Source of the DNA: Pelobates cultripes
Taxonomy: Eukaryota; Chordata; Amphibia; Anura; Pelobatidae
Assembly (NCBI GenBank): GCA_933207985.1
Contig: OW240921.1
Span: forward strand, 109,484,069 to 109,548,068
Length of the DNA: 64,000 bases
Reading direction: 5' to 3'
A model generated the notes under the pieces. The model searched no databases. It saw nothing but the letters and a program-made list of their open reading frames with translations, and was not told where the DNA came from. The first letter of the stretch is position 1, and every line of letters begins with the position of its first letter. Shown piece by piece: positions 1 through 12,895 of this stretch. Position numbers and translations under genes: made by a program.

Positions 1-83
1 AAAGAAGGAACGCTCTTTTTCATCTTTCAATGTTTTTGCTACATTGGAATTTGCTTTATTTTGTCTTCCAATTTTGAATATTG

Positions 84-296
84 CAGTTTAACACACTCAC
101 ACGCATGCACACACACGTACACACACATGCGTACACTCACGCACACACACACGAGCACACACACACACGTACACTCACACACACGTACACTCACACACAT
201 GCACACACATGTACACTCACACACACGTACACTCACACACAGGCACACACACACACGTACACTCCCACACACGTACACTCACGCACACATACATCA
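84..296. repeat. CA-rich minisatellite (CACACTCACACACGTACACT type)
   Basis: A run of short CA-rich units, mostly variants of CACACTCACACACGTACA, fills this stretch. Every reading frame across it gives only low-complexity T/H or V/C protein, so open frames here are not genes. It lies beyond the 3' end of the first apoA-IV gene. Confidence 0.9.
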
Positions 297-600
297 CATA
301 TTGTGATTTTCATAAAGCTTTTAATAACCAGGTACAAAAAATAAATAAAAATAAGGCATGATACAAATGAACTAACCCTACTGTAACACCCTGAAGTGTT
401 TTGAGGTCTTGAAAAAGGTGAGATGAAAACATTGTTGATTTGTACGTTAAAGAAAGAAGTGTGTTTATAAACACCTTGAGTGTTTCGTTGCCATTGGTTA
501 AGATATGTATCAGCTCTTGTTGCTGAAGATTTTGTTACCATATAGATATAGATAAACAGTAAATAATCAAGATAAGACACAGTCTGCATTGCTGAGTTGC

Positions 601-616
601 TTATTTATTGCAAGTA
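601..616 (-). terminator. Poly(A) signal region of apoA-IV gene copy 1
   Basis: On the minus strand AATAAATAAGCAACTCAGCA lies about 0.8 kb past the stop codon. Nearly the same block, AATAAACAGCAACTCAGCA followed by ATGCAGA, lies at about 14,443-14,462 beyond the second gene copy. Conservation between paralogs in otherwise diverged 3' sequence argues that this is the true 3' end; a closer AATAAA near 986 is an alternative. Confidence 0.6.
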
Positions 617-1419
617 ACTGAGAACAAAGGCCCAGAATGTTTTACCAGTGAAGAGCAAATCTGTGAGTTAAATTAAACAGCTCTGCCAAACAGCATACTA
701 AAATTACAATGTGTACTCAGACACACTATGCTTTAAATGTAAGAAGTGAACAATTTTAATTCAAATAAATATCAACACACATAAATGGGTTTATTCATTA
801 AACACCAAATTGTAGTGGACTGATCATCAGACTGCAAAATTTACAGAAAAATGGCCAATCTATGACTATCAGTTTTTAAAGTCAGTTAATTTAGATAAAA
901 TATTACATTTCCGTTTTTATTTCAGAATTTCAGTTTGCTCTTTAATAAATAAATCCTGGCTATTAATGTGTCTGGGATCAGACAGCTTTTTATTCACCCC
1001 CTATAAGCCCAGTTATATGCAAAAAGTTCATTGCTAGGTGTATATTGTACTTAGCTGCATAAAAATTCAGATGGCTCCAAAGATCTTAAAACGTTATTAT
1101 CTGAATAACAGCCAGCGTGGAAATAAAGAAATAGAATCTTTTTTGAGAAACTTGGCACAGCGGTGAACATTTTTGTATGTACTGAGAAATAAGCACATCC
1201 TGCTCAACAAAACAGACATTTTAAACAGCCAAATATTGATACATTCACACATTAGTATTTCCTGTTTTTTTTTACTCTTTTACAATTCATACCTCTCAAT
1301 AATACTGTATATGTTATCTCTGAATCTAATAGAGATGTCAGTTGGTCCTTTCGGTGACATTCTAGATATCAGAGGAAGAATACATTATCAATTGCCATCA
1401 TATTTCAGCAACATATGAT

Positions 1420-2347
1420 TTACTCTTCTCTGGGAACATCTTTGTTCACAAATTCATTGATCTTGTCCCGGACATCTTTCTCCAGGTACTCTAGTTGATC
1501 CTTCACACTCACTGTGTAGTGCCCAAGTTTCTGGTTCATATCTTCCACCCTTTGCAGAAGGGCCTTATTAAGTTCTTCTCCATATGGGGTCATCATGTTC
1601 TTAAACTCTGAGATTTTCTGGTCCATGTTTTCACTCATTTTGGCCAGGTAAGGCTCCAAAACCTGTGTGACATCCTTCACATTCCCATTGAGTTTATTCC
1701 GCAGCTCATCGGCGTAGGGGTTTAGCTGCTTCTTCAGGTCTGTCATGAGCTCCATCATCCTGGCTTCCATCTGATCTACTCTTTTTCTCATTTGGAAATC
1801 CATGTTTTCAATATATCTGTTCAGGTTATTTTGCATGTCCTCTGCATAGGGGGTCAACTGGCGCTGTAAATGCACTGATTGCTGCCTTATCTCGTCTCGT
1901 AACTCCGCAGTGTATGGAATCACTTGTTCTCGAAGTTGCTCTACACTTTCATCGATTTTGTCCTGGAGTTTTTGCGCATATGGGGCCAAAGACTCCTGCA
2001 TATTGTCTGCATTTTCTCTAATCTTAGCATCTATTTCCTTGGCCACCAACTTCAGTTTCTCACTGACCACCTGTGTATTCTTCTCAATCTGTGTCTGAAG
2101 TTCCTCAGCATATGGAGTAAGCTTAAATTGCAACTGTTCTAAATTTTTGCTCATTTGTTTATGCAGCTTATCTGAATATGGGGTGAACCTGCTCTGTAAT
2201 TGCTTGAGTTCCTCTCTGATCTGTTCCCGAAGTTTTTCTGAATTCTGAGTCAGTTGATCGTGGATCTGTTTGGCTAGAGGGATGAGTTGGTCTGGCATTT
2301 CTCCAGCATAAAGATTTACTGTCTTTAGATTGTCCTGGATAAGAGAA
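1420..2347 (-). CDS. apoa4: apoA-IV copy 1, exon 3: Pro-punctuated 22-mer amphipathic repeats
   Basis: This single exon holds about 84% of the protein. It reads as tandem 22-residue (some 11-residue) amphipathic helices, each commonly opening with a PY motif (TPYSDKL, TPYAEEL, APYAQKL, IPYTAEL, TPYAEDM, NPYADEL, EPYLAKM, TPYGEEL). This Pro-led 22-mer periodicity is the lipid-binding architecture of the ApoA-I/A-IV/E family. The last helix, LEYLEKDVRDKINEF, is near-identical in the paralog. The exon begins after acceptor TTCACAG at 2348 and is 928 bp, exactly the same length as in copy 2. There is no frame break. Confidence 0.93.
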
Positions 2348-5249
2348 CTGTGAAGACAAACAAGAAAACACAGAAAGAGTATGAGTAAGCTGAATTGCTG
2401 AAAATTAGAAGATACAATTTTACTTAAAAAAAACAACAAAAAAACTATTTAAACGATGAAATACATAGTATTTTTTTTGCTCCTGTGATAATCAGACATA
2501 TACAGAGATACTCATATGCTTTATTAAAAACATAACAAAACCCACACAAAGGTCCCCATATAGTCCTGAATAGGACAACTTTGCCCAAATTTCGGATGTG
2601 CCTTGGAACACCTAGCACACTCCTTGCACATGCCCGTGCTGGAGTCCTTATTTTAAAAAAAGGAGCTTAACCACAATTACTAAAGTCTAATATTGGTCTT
2701 GCTTTAATATTTTTCTATAAGCTTTTTTGAAATGAATTAATATTTTTGGATACACTTTGAAAACTATTTCATATTTTTAAAAATATTTTAATATTTTTTA
2801 TATATTGCTGTACTGTTTTATACATTGTATCTTATTTTATATTTTAATATTTTGAATTATTTATTTATTTTTTAAGTTTATCCAAATTGATTAAATAATT
2901 TGAAAAGAATATCCAAAAAGATGAACTCAAATCCAACATGTGTAGAAAGGATGGGGAAAGTACAAATTGATGTGACAACATGAAAGAACTTTGCTGGACC
3001 ATCATTTACCAAACCTTCTAACCCGAAATATTATACAAAAACAACAAAATTTGAAAAAAAATTTAGAGTCTCCAGATAACCCGATTTATCCACATCGGTT
3101 TATTATGTCAGTACAACTGACAGTTTCTGAGAAAAGTCCAACATGCTTTAAAAGATGCATTGCCACTACAGGTCATTTCAGAGGTTATGGTGCAATGAAT
3201 CTTTGGAAGCATCCCAAAAATCTGAATTCTTGATGCCACTTAGATAATATGGAAGTTAAAGGGAATCATTAATCCCTTTTGTCGCCACCCTTCTGCCCCC
3301 ACCCTTTGTTTATAAATGAAGTTTAATAACTTTAAAGTTTTATTTACTTAATTACTTAATTTCCAGCACCACTACTCCTCCATTTGGCCTTCAAAGATGT
3401 CAGCATGTCTGCTGACCTTTGCTCGATCTCCTTCAATCCATTTCTTCTTATAGGAAAGCAATGTATTGGAGGTACGCATGCACATCCAAATACCTTGCTT
3501 CTCCAATAAAATGCTGTTATCAGCTGCTCTTGATTTCCATACTGAGTTTGGAAAAGGAAGTGCTTCTGGTGGCTGTCGGGAAGAAAGGGGTTCAACCCTG
3601 CAATGCAAACATTGAGGTTTTTACTAAACTACAATGTTTCACATTGCGGATTTAATTGACAGGACCAATGAACCCAGACCACTTCACTGAGAGGAAATGG
3701 TTTGGGTGACTATATTGTTCCTTTCAATTTACGAATCTATGCCAGAGAAACTGCTATGTTTCACTGAGGGTTAATCCAGCCTCTAGTGGCTATCTCACTG
3801 ACAGCCACTAGAGGCGCTTTCACGATTTTCACTGTGAAAATCACAGTGAGAAGATGCTGGACGCCCATAGGAAAGCATTGAGTAATGCTTTCATATGGGC
3901 TGTTCTACATGCGACATCCCATACTTGTCTTTACATTCGAGCTATAAACACTGTTTAGGTGACCTAGTGCACAAACAAAGGACCACCCAATTCACTTTTT
4001 CTGTAATTTTTATAAATTAAGTAGCTTTTATTCCATTTTTTGCTTGTTACTCACTTGAGCTGTTGGCTGATCTCTGATTGCTGAATCTGGTCGATGGCAT
4101 TCTTAGTGTTGCTGCTCAGTGTGGAAACGTATTCCCAGAATGCATTAGCTACTTCTTCACTGTTGACCTCGGCTCGCGATTCTAAGAGAAGAAGTGTCAT
4201 TACTCAAGTGCACACTCACAGAAACGCTCACTCTTGCCTGTGTTTATGAGTTATCTCATTTTATCTTGAAATGTGATCATAATTTAATATCAGCTAGATC
4301 AGTGGTTCCCATACCAGTCCTCAAGGCACCCCTACCAGTCCAGGATTTAGGGATTACCCAGTAAACTGGCTTGGGAACTACTGATTTAGATCATTCATTT
4401 CCGGCCTTTCATTTTCAGGAGCCAAAATGGTGTTGGTGGCGTTAGTGTGGTGACCCATTGTTCAACTTGAAAATTAGCTCTGTGACACATTCTTCACATG
4501 AAGTATAAACATTAAAATGAAAGGACAGCTGTCACATCAAAAAAATGTTTTTTACATAATAACCCCTTCATCAAGTTTTGAAAGAAAAACTATTTATTTA
4601 AATGAAGTATATCTAAAATAAATGAGAAAAACTCATCCCTACTTTTATTATATGACAGGATCCTTCAGCAATATACACACACCTTAGGTCAGAAAGTGTT
4701 TGAAAACCAACAGTTAGTCTCTATGATCTTCCCTGCTTCTGTTTAGACAGTGAAGCGGGAAAAAACATAGAGTTACTATCAGTTTACAAACACTGTCTGA
4801 CGCAACGTGAATGTATATGGCTAAAGTCATATAAAAAATGTAGAGCTTGTCTCAGTTTTTACATAAATTTCATTAAAAAAAAACATTTCCTTTCAAAACT
4901 TGAGGAGAGGATAATTACATAAAAATATTTTTCAGGTGACAATTATTTTATTCTGCTAAGCAATTTCAGTAGACTCCTTTCCACAGGAGAAAGCACTAAT
5001 AAATAATAATATGTTTATTCGTACTAGCAAAGACCCACTAAAATGACATATAGACTTTTTTTTTGAGTCCCAACATAGAGATCTAGAGCCTGTACCTTTC
5101 CAGTCCACCTCTAAGGCCTATGGACATCTTGTTTGCTTTTAATTCCCCACTACATGTCACACATACGTCTCAAACCCCAGGTTCTTCCCCCCTTACTCAC
5201 CTTTAATAGCGCATAGAACCAGCGCCAGGACTACTACCCGTATGAACAT
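1420..5249 (-). CDS. apoa4: Apolipoprotein A-IV-like gene, copy 1 (three coding exons)
   Basis: Secreted exchangeable apolipoprotein, expected to coat chylomicrons and HDL. CDS exons are 5249-5201 (signal peptide, 49 bp), 4181-4055 (127 bp) and 2347-1420 (928 bp), joined in phases 1 and 2, giving 367 aa. All junctions are GT-AG (GTGAGT, GTGAGT; TTAG, CACAG). The signal peptide begins MFIRVVVLALVLCA; cleavage is expected after SRA, leaving a mature protein that begins EVNSEEV, parallel to mammalian ApoA-IV. The first intron position, the ...NAFWEYVS... helix and the C-terminal EYLEKDVRDKINEF block are ApoA-IV hallmarks. A non-coding first exon (about 5675-5647, donor AAAAAG/GTAAAG) joins 5' UTR at 5275. 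It is a tandem duplicate of the gene at 14,903-17,808. Mammalian ApoA-IV is slightly longer (human 396 aa). ApoA-I is the alternative call, but residue-level resemblance favours ApoA-IV. Confidence 0.93.
2440..4054. other. Intron 2 of apoA-IV copy 1 (with MITE sequence)
   Basis: AT-rich non-coding sequence. From about 3,550 to 3,940 it carries an inverted-repeat MITE-like segment (short palindromes around CAGCCACTAGAGGCGC and the CATAGGAAAGCATTGA block). The same family recurs at 44,522-44,984, near 49,000-49,170 and at the right end of the window. No coding exon is seen. Confidence 0.6.
4300..4383. mobile_element. Short hAT-type MITE in apoA-IV copy 1 intron 1
   Basis: An 84-bp element starts CAGTGGTTCCC and ends GGGAACTACTG, giving an 11-bp inverted terminal repeat with one mismatch. 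It is flanked by imperfect 8-bp duplications (agctagat / atttagat). The same termini bound the larger element at 57,263-58,083. Confidence 0.7.
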
Positions 5250-5646
5250 TTTGATGATCTTCAGTGATCAGGCACCTGTGGAGAACATAATATAGTCATT
5301 TAACCTGCTTTTTATTGATTGCCGCTTGATGATTAGATACACCATTCTTGTGAAGGTGAGAACTCTTTTTTGTCCAAAACTATACAATTCATTTTGTTAA
5401 AGTTTCCTTGTAACAACCTCTTACAAGCTATGTCGTGAATAATTAGTGAAACATTTTGAGATGTTATTATGTCAACATTTTAGGAAAACACTGGAAACAA
5501 CTAATTTTAAAGCCTATATTTTTCTCTCTAATTTTCCTTGTAGATATGGGACAACGTTTCAGGTTCCCACCCATCTAAATCTTTGTATTCCTATCCCCTA
5601 CCTTGGCCCTTCAACTCAACTACTCACAGTAAGAGATCCCCTTTAC

Positions 5647-5706
5647 CTTTTTCCTTTGTGATTTGGTTGGAGAATGAAGGTAATGCTGTTTACTGCTATT
5701 TATATG
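5647..5706 (-). promoter_or_regulatory. apoA-IV copy 1 core promoter and non-coding exon 1
   Basis: On the minus strand CATATAAATAGCAG (TATA box at 5706-5697) is followed about 25-30 bp later by a short GC-poor leader ending in donor AAAAAG/GTAAAG at 5647. The second gene copy has GATATAAATAGCAG at the matching place, followed by the related leader TTCTCCAACC. The transcription start is inferred, not seen. Confidence 0.75.
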
Positions 5707-5747
5707 AAAAGATCTTTGTTCTTTGGCTTCCTGGAAGACCAGCCTCC

Positions 5748-5755
5748 TGGACTTT
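5748..5755 (-). promoter_or_regulatory. Candidate HNF4 half-site upstream of apoA-IV copy 1
   Basis: AAAGTCCA (minus strand), the core of the HNF4-preferred motif CAAAGTCCA, lies about 50 bp upstream of the TATA box. The same 8-mer stands at essentially the same distance upstream of copy 2. Liver and intestine apolipoprotein genes are established HNF4 targets; binding here is inference. Confidence 0.45.
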
Positions 5756-5759
5756 AATT

Positions 5760-8700
5760 CCTAGTGCTGCGTGGCAGCTTTGTTGTTGGAAGTTTGAGGT
5801 CATTAAGTCCTGGTCGGTGAGTCACAGCCGTAGAGAATGATGGAACTGCTGATTAAGTTTGTAATCAATGCCAGACGCTTATACTTAAATAACAAGAAAT
5901 AATTAGAAGTTTCTATGCAAACTAGAGTACAAAACATATTTTTCTAGAACAAGTATCTGTTCTTTTACCAAAGCAACATTTTAGTCATAACATTCTGTTG
6001 TAACAATCCATTTAGATCTTTAGCTCTAAGGACCAGGCCCATGCTGACTACTGTGGGGTAGTTTGTGCATTTTTGATAAATATGTCTGAACCTGATTCTT
6101 ATTTTCCATGATTAATTATGCCAAACACAAATATATCTGTGATCTACATTGCACTAACAGAATCCACGTTTTGTTGAGGACCCTAAATAAGGATTTGGTT
6201 AAACAATTACTCTGTTTTAAAAATCAGAAAAAAAAGTATTTCTAAGGACATGGGTATCTGAGGTAACTGATGCAGTAAAAAGATCTCACTGAGGTTCTCA
6301 CAGCTGTTTATAATGTCTGTGATTAATTAGCTAATGGTGAGCAAGATGGCAGCTAAATTATTTACTGTTTACTATTGTACACAAAATGGCCACTTTAAAC
6401 AAGTACTTTACAACATGCACAGCACTGAACACAGGTGTGTGTGTGTGTGTGTGGGGGGGGGTGTATTCATACAGATTGCTCTTTTTTTGAAAGAACAAAG
6501 TCAGGGAGGTGGGTGTGGATAAGAAAAGACACCTTTTCTATTTATAGGTAGGGCACAGTATTATGCATTCATGGAAGGATTAAGGCCCCTCCGTCCCTAG
6601 GCAGGTTACCAGTTTGGGGCCCCCAACCCCTTTAGTCTTCAAATAGGGATGGTTAAAGGGAACTCCACTGTCCAAATACAAAATAATTCAAAAATCATTG
6701 TTTAGTAGATATAACCCAAATTAATTAAGCCCTTTTCATTGGGAATATCTAAAAACAGTTTGCAAAAGCTGCAGATCCCTTTCTAACCTCATCCAGACGT
6801 TATGTGGCTGTCCAATCACAGAGTTCCCAATGCAGCTCAATGAGAAGTCTTTGCAAGGCAGGTGCTCTGGGCAATTGCTGCCTCTTGAGGTCAGTGCAAC
6901 TAAGCTAACCAAACCAGGAAGTAACAGGACTGGTTGTCTGAAAAGCCAGGGGTGGGGGCGGGGTAACCAGTATAATTTATACGTGTCAGTTATTTGGAAA
7001 GTATGGCCTTTTGTATAATTGTCTAACTGGTGGTCTGTCTCAGTGGTGGTAGACATTAAAGGCAGCAATTAACCCTAGTAATCACTGTTTAATGGACACG
7101 TTTTACTACATGCATAGAAACTGTCCTAACATGTATACCCAGGCTAGCACATGCTTTGCATTGCGAAGGAAAGTAAAACAACATTCAGCCCATAAAGCTC
7201 TTTAACTTTATCTTACCGTCTGCTCCAACACTGGATTTCACCATGAGGAGAAACAAGTTATCCATCAAGGTTCCATTCGGATTCACTGCATCTTTGCAGA
7301 GGGGTTGTAAATGCTTGCCCCCCTCTTCTCCCACACAATACAGCAATGTTGTAGGTATAATTTCATATTTGCCTTTTTGCTTAGTGAGTGAAGTGGCAGG
7401 TTGACTCTAAGCATTAAACACTGTCTGAAATATTGCAATTTAAGGATGCTATAAACTTTTTAGCACTCTCAACATTTCTGTATAAGATGAATGAATAAAT
7501 GAAAAATAAAAATTGTGTAAATGTATGTTTGGCTTTTTTTTTTTTTTTTAGTATTCCTGAACATGTTGATGTGCTCACCATCTATGATATAATTTAATAA
7601 TTAAAATAAAAAGATATTGGCAGTGAATTTTGATTGATACTAAATGTATATTTTGACTTTTGTAATAAAGTTTGCTCCCCAGGCACTGTAAGTCTACGGA
7701 GAATCGTGCTGTTATATTCTAACTGCCTTGATTTTCGCTTTATAGCTAGTCATGCTGGGGGCTACTATAAATCAGGGACCCCTGAGTGGATTTTATACAA
7801 AATGAGTAACGCACTGCATGTAGCGATGGGTAAGTGACAGTAAAATATTGATGAAGTGGTATGCATCTCAAAAAGCTATTTTATTACCATACAAGATACA
7901 CGTTATGAAAATTGTCAGCGTGTTCTATGGAAGCAAAGGTTAAAAAAAAAAAAACAATGATAAGTGCCTATTTGATAAGTGGTTTGAGTTATATAACTCC
8001 ACATCACATGCAGCAGGTAATACAGGGTCAAATAAATGCCTGAAGTCTAAATGTTTGCTGATGTTGATCCAGTGGTATAAAAAAAAAAAACCCCGTAAAA
8101 TATCAAAGTGATTTTCAATCTTCATACAAAAGTTATAAATGACTACTTGACTCTAAAATCAGACTTCTTCTTGGATCAACAAGTTATTAATGAGATCTAT
8201 ATTATATATCATCTATTATACATACATATATAAATATTATTTATAATATATGTAGATCTAGTAATAAAAGAAAAATGCCTAAGCCAAACGCATACAGGAA
8301 TGGCAAAGGAGAAAAGGACATTAATAAAAACCATCATAATATTTATTATAATCAAAACACACAAACAAATATAAAATAAAAGAAACATAAAAATCAAACG
8401 CCAATATACTGTGAAAACTGAAATAACTAGTCTGTAACTAGGGCAATACCTCCCTCCAGGACTGTATTTATTGCAAGGCTAACAAGGCATTTGGCTTGGG
8501 CGGCACTTGCAAGGGGACGGCAAAAAAACACTGTCCAACCCTCCCCCCCCACATGCCCTCTTAGTCTCGTGAGGCGTTCAGCTGCTCATATTGCAGGTGA
8601 GTGGCGAGGGAGCGGTGTTCTTTGTAATATTCTTGCTTTGTTCCCCAGTGCGCCCTTCTGTAATGCCTAGAGACGGAATATGACTTCGGTCCGGCTCGGC

Positions 8701-8930
8701 ATCAATAAGCAGCGTACGAGGGAGCAGAGCAGGAAGATTACAGCCCCCTCGTCACCTCCATTGATCACCTGCTTGTCCGACAGCTGCCTGTACATCAGCC
8801 AGCGTAGGCACCAAGCAGTCTCCACATCAGCCAGCCCAGCCTTCAGCCACACTGGGAAAATAATCCACTCCAGATCTTTCAAAGGAAGGGAGGCTGGGTG
8901 GATTTAAAATAAAATTCAAAAATTGTGTGT
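5760..8930. other. Intergenic DNA between the two apoA-IV genes, no gene seen
   Basis: AT-rich spacer with a short GT run (6,434-6,462), poly-T and poly-A tracts and a GC-richer patch at about 8,500-8,900 that looks like an old repeat end. Small open frames show no recognisable protein or splice logic. Confidence 0.5.
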
Positions 8931-8932
8931 GA

Positions 8933-9250
8933 TTGAGAAAATGGGTGTCTGTCAGTATCAGTGTGTATGTCTTTCAGTGAATGTGTAAGTGTGTCTGTCT
9001 GTCAGTATCAGTGTGTCTGTCAGTGAGTGTGTGTGTGTGTGTCTGTCTGTCAGTAAATGTGTGTCTGTCAGTGAGTGTGTGTGTGTGTCAGTGAGTGTGT
9101 GTGTGTGTCTGTCAGTGAGTGTGTGTGTCTGTCAGTCAATGAGTTAAATGAGTGATGATGTGTGTGTCTATGATTGTGTGTGTCAAATCAGTGAGTGTTT
9201 GTGTCTGTCAGTGAGTGTATGTCCGTGCATGTGTAAGTGAAAGTGTGTCA
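8933..9250. repeat. GT-rich minisatellite (TGTCTGTCAGTGAGTG units)
   Basis: Tandem, degenerate 10-20 bp units built from GTGTGTCTGTCAGTGAGTGT. It is the reverse complement of the array at 19,690-20,640 on the other side of apoA-IV copy 2. Confidence 0.85.
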
Positions 9251-9344
9251 TGGCTAAAAAGTATGTGTGATCATGACTGTGTATCTGTCAATTAGTAGGG
9301 ACTACAATAAGGAGGGTATATGTATAGGCAGATAGCTTACATAT

Positions 9345-9590
9345 ATAGAGCCTATCGCCAGGATGAGCAGTTGCTATAGAGCCTATCGTCAGGAGGATAA
9401 ATCGCTATAGAGCCTATCGTCAGGAGGATAAATCGCTATAGAGTCTATCGTCAGGAGGATAAATCGCTATAGAGCCTATTACCGGGAGGATAAATCACTG
9501 CAGAGCCTATCACCAGGAGGAGAAAACACTATAGAGCCTATCGTCAGGAGGAAAAATCGCTATAAAACCTATCATCAGGCAAAATAGTCT
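9345..9590. repeat. 31-bp tandem repeat, about eight copies
   Basis: The unit CTATAGAGCCTATCGTCAGG followed by AGGATAAATCG recurs with a strict 31-bp period (starts at 9374, 9405, 9436, 9467 and onward). Outer copies diverge gradually. It is non-coding. Confidence 0.9.
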
Positions 9591-10438
9591 ATCTGTTAGG
9601 GGACCCTGGTGTAACAAGGCTAACTGTGAGCCCACCATACAATCTCAGCTACCAACAAAATAATAGTAGAGATTGTCAAAAGGAAGGGTGCATCTCACAG
9701 AACCTTGGCTCTAAGTAAGAGAACCTATATTACCAAGGGGTAAAAACCCTGAATAGTGCCATGAGAGAAAAACTATAAAAACCTCAGTACATAATATCTT
9801 TTGCCATTTTGTTCCCCCTGAATTTATACGCTGGTACATATTAACTGTTGGTTAAAAGGCTATCAGAATTACGGATGTGATTCTTTAATGAGATACAATG
9901 AAAGTTATAAAAAAAAGGGGTAAGAGAGGGGTCTATAATGTAAGATTAACCAACACCAAAAGATTTTTAATATATACAACTTTAGAACATTTTTTGATAG
10001 TGGGAATCCTTTATAATATATCACAGAATGAGGAATCACTAGAAATATTTAAACAAACTATACACAGTGTAGTACAGTACAGCACAATAGGATGGAAGGT
10101 ACATTATGCACTCACAAGAATAAAATAAACTCAGGCTTTTCTCCTCAGCTGGGATATGGATGCTAAACTATTTTTTCAACACTGGCATACCACCACTTGG
10201 TCCACATAAGAATTGTGAGAACTTCCTTAACTGGAAACTCCACAAAAGGCAAAATACACGAAAAGGACAAACTGAAAAATAAGTTAAAAAAGCAATCCTA
10301 CGCGTTTCTTCTGGAGTAGACTTCTTCAGGGATATAGATAAACACAAAAAGAATTCAGCGCTAGTAATCACAAAATTAGTCAAGGTAGGCAGCAACCCAA
10401 ATGAAGGAAAACCCCTCGGGTCCTTCGGTGGATAGATA

Positions 10439-11753
10439 CAAAAAGATATGGAAGGGCTGCGCCAAATAAGGGTAGATAGTCCAGTAAAGTATTGCTAGGG
10501 TGCCAATAGATGGTCTAGGATACTTGATAGAGTTCCTCTGTGGATGCGTCTGGTGTAGACCGTTCCGTATATGTAAATACAAGAGAGGTAGAGGCGACTA
10601 ATGGTATAGTATGAAAGTTCAGGGTGTGATAGGTAACAAAAAGTAAAGAACTCACAATAGTGCTCTCAATTTTGATGTGGTTCAATGTGCAGATAAGAAG
10701 AGGTAAAAAACTCACATTTGAGGGAGCTATGGCCAGCTCTGGTGTGGATAGCGTACAGCGGTATAATCCCCGCTTATAGGATATGTAGCGGCGATACGTC
10801 CGTCAGCACCGTCTGGTGATCCAAGGCTCCAATATATGTTTTTTATCCCATTCTGAAGAAGCCACTTATGGTGAAACGCGTTTATGGTTATTAATTCTGT
10901 ATTTTACTGTGTATTTTAGATCAATAAAAGTTTTTTGGCTACTTTATTGTACCAATCCTCTTTTTATTGCACTCTTTATGCACTTTAAACAACTTTTGTT
11001 TTTACCTATTCCTGGCATTTTAACCTTTCCTGGTTACTTTTACTTCCATTGGCAATTTTAAAGTTCCAGTACTCCAAGAAATCCTAGGTGGGGATCATAC
11101 CACCGGCGCCTATCCATAGAGCAGTACCTCTGCTCTATCTTTGTGAGTATTATTTTATTTTCTCTACTACTCTCTTAACCTATCACAATTGAGAGCACTA
11201 TTGCTGCTTTTTATTCTTCTATATTGGAGCCTTGGATCACCAGACGGTGCTGACGGACGTATCGCCGCTACATATCCTATAAGCGGGGATTATACCGCTG
11301 TACGCTATCCACACCAGAGCTGGCCATAGCTCCCTCAAATGTGAGTTTTTTACCTCTTCTTATCTGCACATTGAACCACATCAAAATTGAGAGCACTATT
11401 GTTGCTTTCTGTCTTTCTTTTTCGAGCTCTGGACTACCAGACGGTGCTGACGGAGACCCCTCCCTACATATCCCATAAGCGGGGATTATACCGCTGTACG
11501 CAATCCACACCAGAGCTGGCCATAGCTCTCCTGAATGTGAGTTCTTTACTTTTTGTTACCTATCACACCCTGAACTTTCATACTATACCATTAGTCGCCT
11601 CTACCTCTCTTGTATTTACATATACGGAACGGTCTACACCAGACGCATCCACAGAGGAACTCTATCAAGTATCCTAGACCATCTATTGGCACCCTAGCAA
11701 TACTTTACTGGACTATCTACCCTTATTTGGCGCAGCCCTTCCATATCTTTTTG
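10439..11753. mobile_element. Large foldback (inverted-repeat) element
   Basis: The left arm (10,439-10,834) is the reverse complement of the right arm (11,219-11,753), so single-stranded DNA or RNA would form a hairpin with several hundred base pairs of stem around a 380-bp loop. The right arm holds one extra internal unit of about 150 bp: the block with ACCAGACGGTGCTGACGGA and GCGGGGATTATACCGCTGTA occurs twice. The loop carries a GAAGAAGCC...GAAACGCG signature resembling those at other foldbacks in this window. It is non-coding and probably a non-autonomous DNA transposon; the family was not identified. Confidence 0.8.
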
Positions 11754-12714
11754 TTTCTTCAGGGATATGTCCATCCAGGAGGGTGCTTCTAATTTATCTG
11801 CTGGGATTACTCAATCAGTGCATTTTAATATGTATTTGTACCCTTGGAATTATATTTTGTTTTACCATTTTTTTTATTTACTTAAAAGGTTACTCCAAGG
11901 ACCATGACTACTTCACTGATTAAAAGTGGTCATGGTGCCTGGAGGGTGTATGTGCAGCAGTTCAGCATGATATGTTGCACAAACCGAGTTTAACTCTTTT
12001 GCTGCTGGAGGTGTAACTCCAACTCCGGCAGCGTCATTGGGGCATCATTAGCCAACCCAGAACAAGACTTCACGGCTGGCTAATGTTAATTCTGTGCACA
12101 GTTTAATGATTTTCAGTGGCTTGCAAGGTGTTTGCTGATTCTCTCAGCCAATGAAGTGCCAAAAGGAGCCTCTGAACACAGTGGGAATCCAGGTAAGAGG
12201 TCATATTTGCTAAACATTGCTTAACAGTTTGCCCCATTACTAAGGAACTGGACCAGGCTACTCCTGGTGCCAAAACAATAACGGCGTGCTTCATGCGATA
12301 AGGGGACAGCATGTCTCAGTGGGTGGTACCCATGATATGGTGACAGCGAGGTGGGGTGTGCTTCCTTATAAATAGTCAATTCACCACTCCTGTTTGCTCA
12401 GATGGCCTATGTCTCCCTTATAAGAACTCCTGTTTTCCTGTGCAAGCACCCAGTACAACCTGTATTCCTGTGAAAGTACAACAAGTACTTCTGTGCAAGT
12501 GTCAAACGTGACCTGTACTTCTTGCGCCAATACCAAGTGCAAAGTGCATACCTACGAGTACCAGGGCAAAGTACTACTGCAAAGCAGAAAACAATTCTCA
12601 GCCTATGTTTGTCATTTGCTCATCTGGTACTGTCCCAACAGCCTGACTGATTCTGGATCCTCTAGTTGTCTCTGAGCACTCATGTCTGTACCTCGAGCTT
12701 CGAGCTGAATAATT

Positions 12715-12895
12715 TAGATCTCAGCTTAATAAGCTTTCCAGAAGATTAAATACTGTTAGAAAAATGTCCAAATAATTTATCTACAAAAAATTCCATAGAC
12801 TTTAATGTTGACTTCTGTAGATAAATAATTGGGAAAATATTTCTAACAGAATTGAATCATTTGGAAAGCTTATTAAATTGAGGCCTTATTTTTTT
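12715..12895. mobile_element. Foldback MITE
   Basis: AATAAGCTTTCCAGAAGATT at the left is mirrored by a diverged inverted copy ending GGAAAGCTTATT at the right. The arms are roughly 60-80 bp around a short centre. AT-rich and non-coding. Confidence 0.65.

Noticed and set aside
1910..2371. Plus- and minus-strand alternative frames inside apoA-IV exon 3
   Set aside because: Shadows of the real coding frame.
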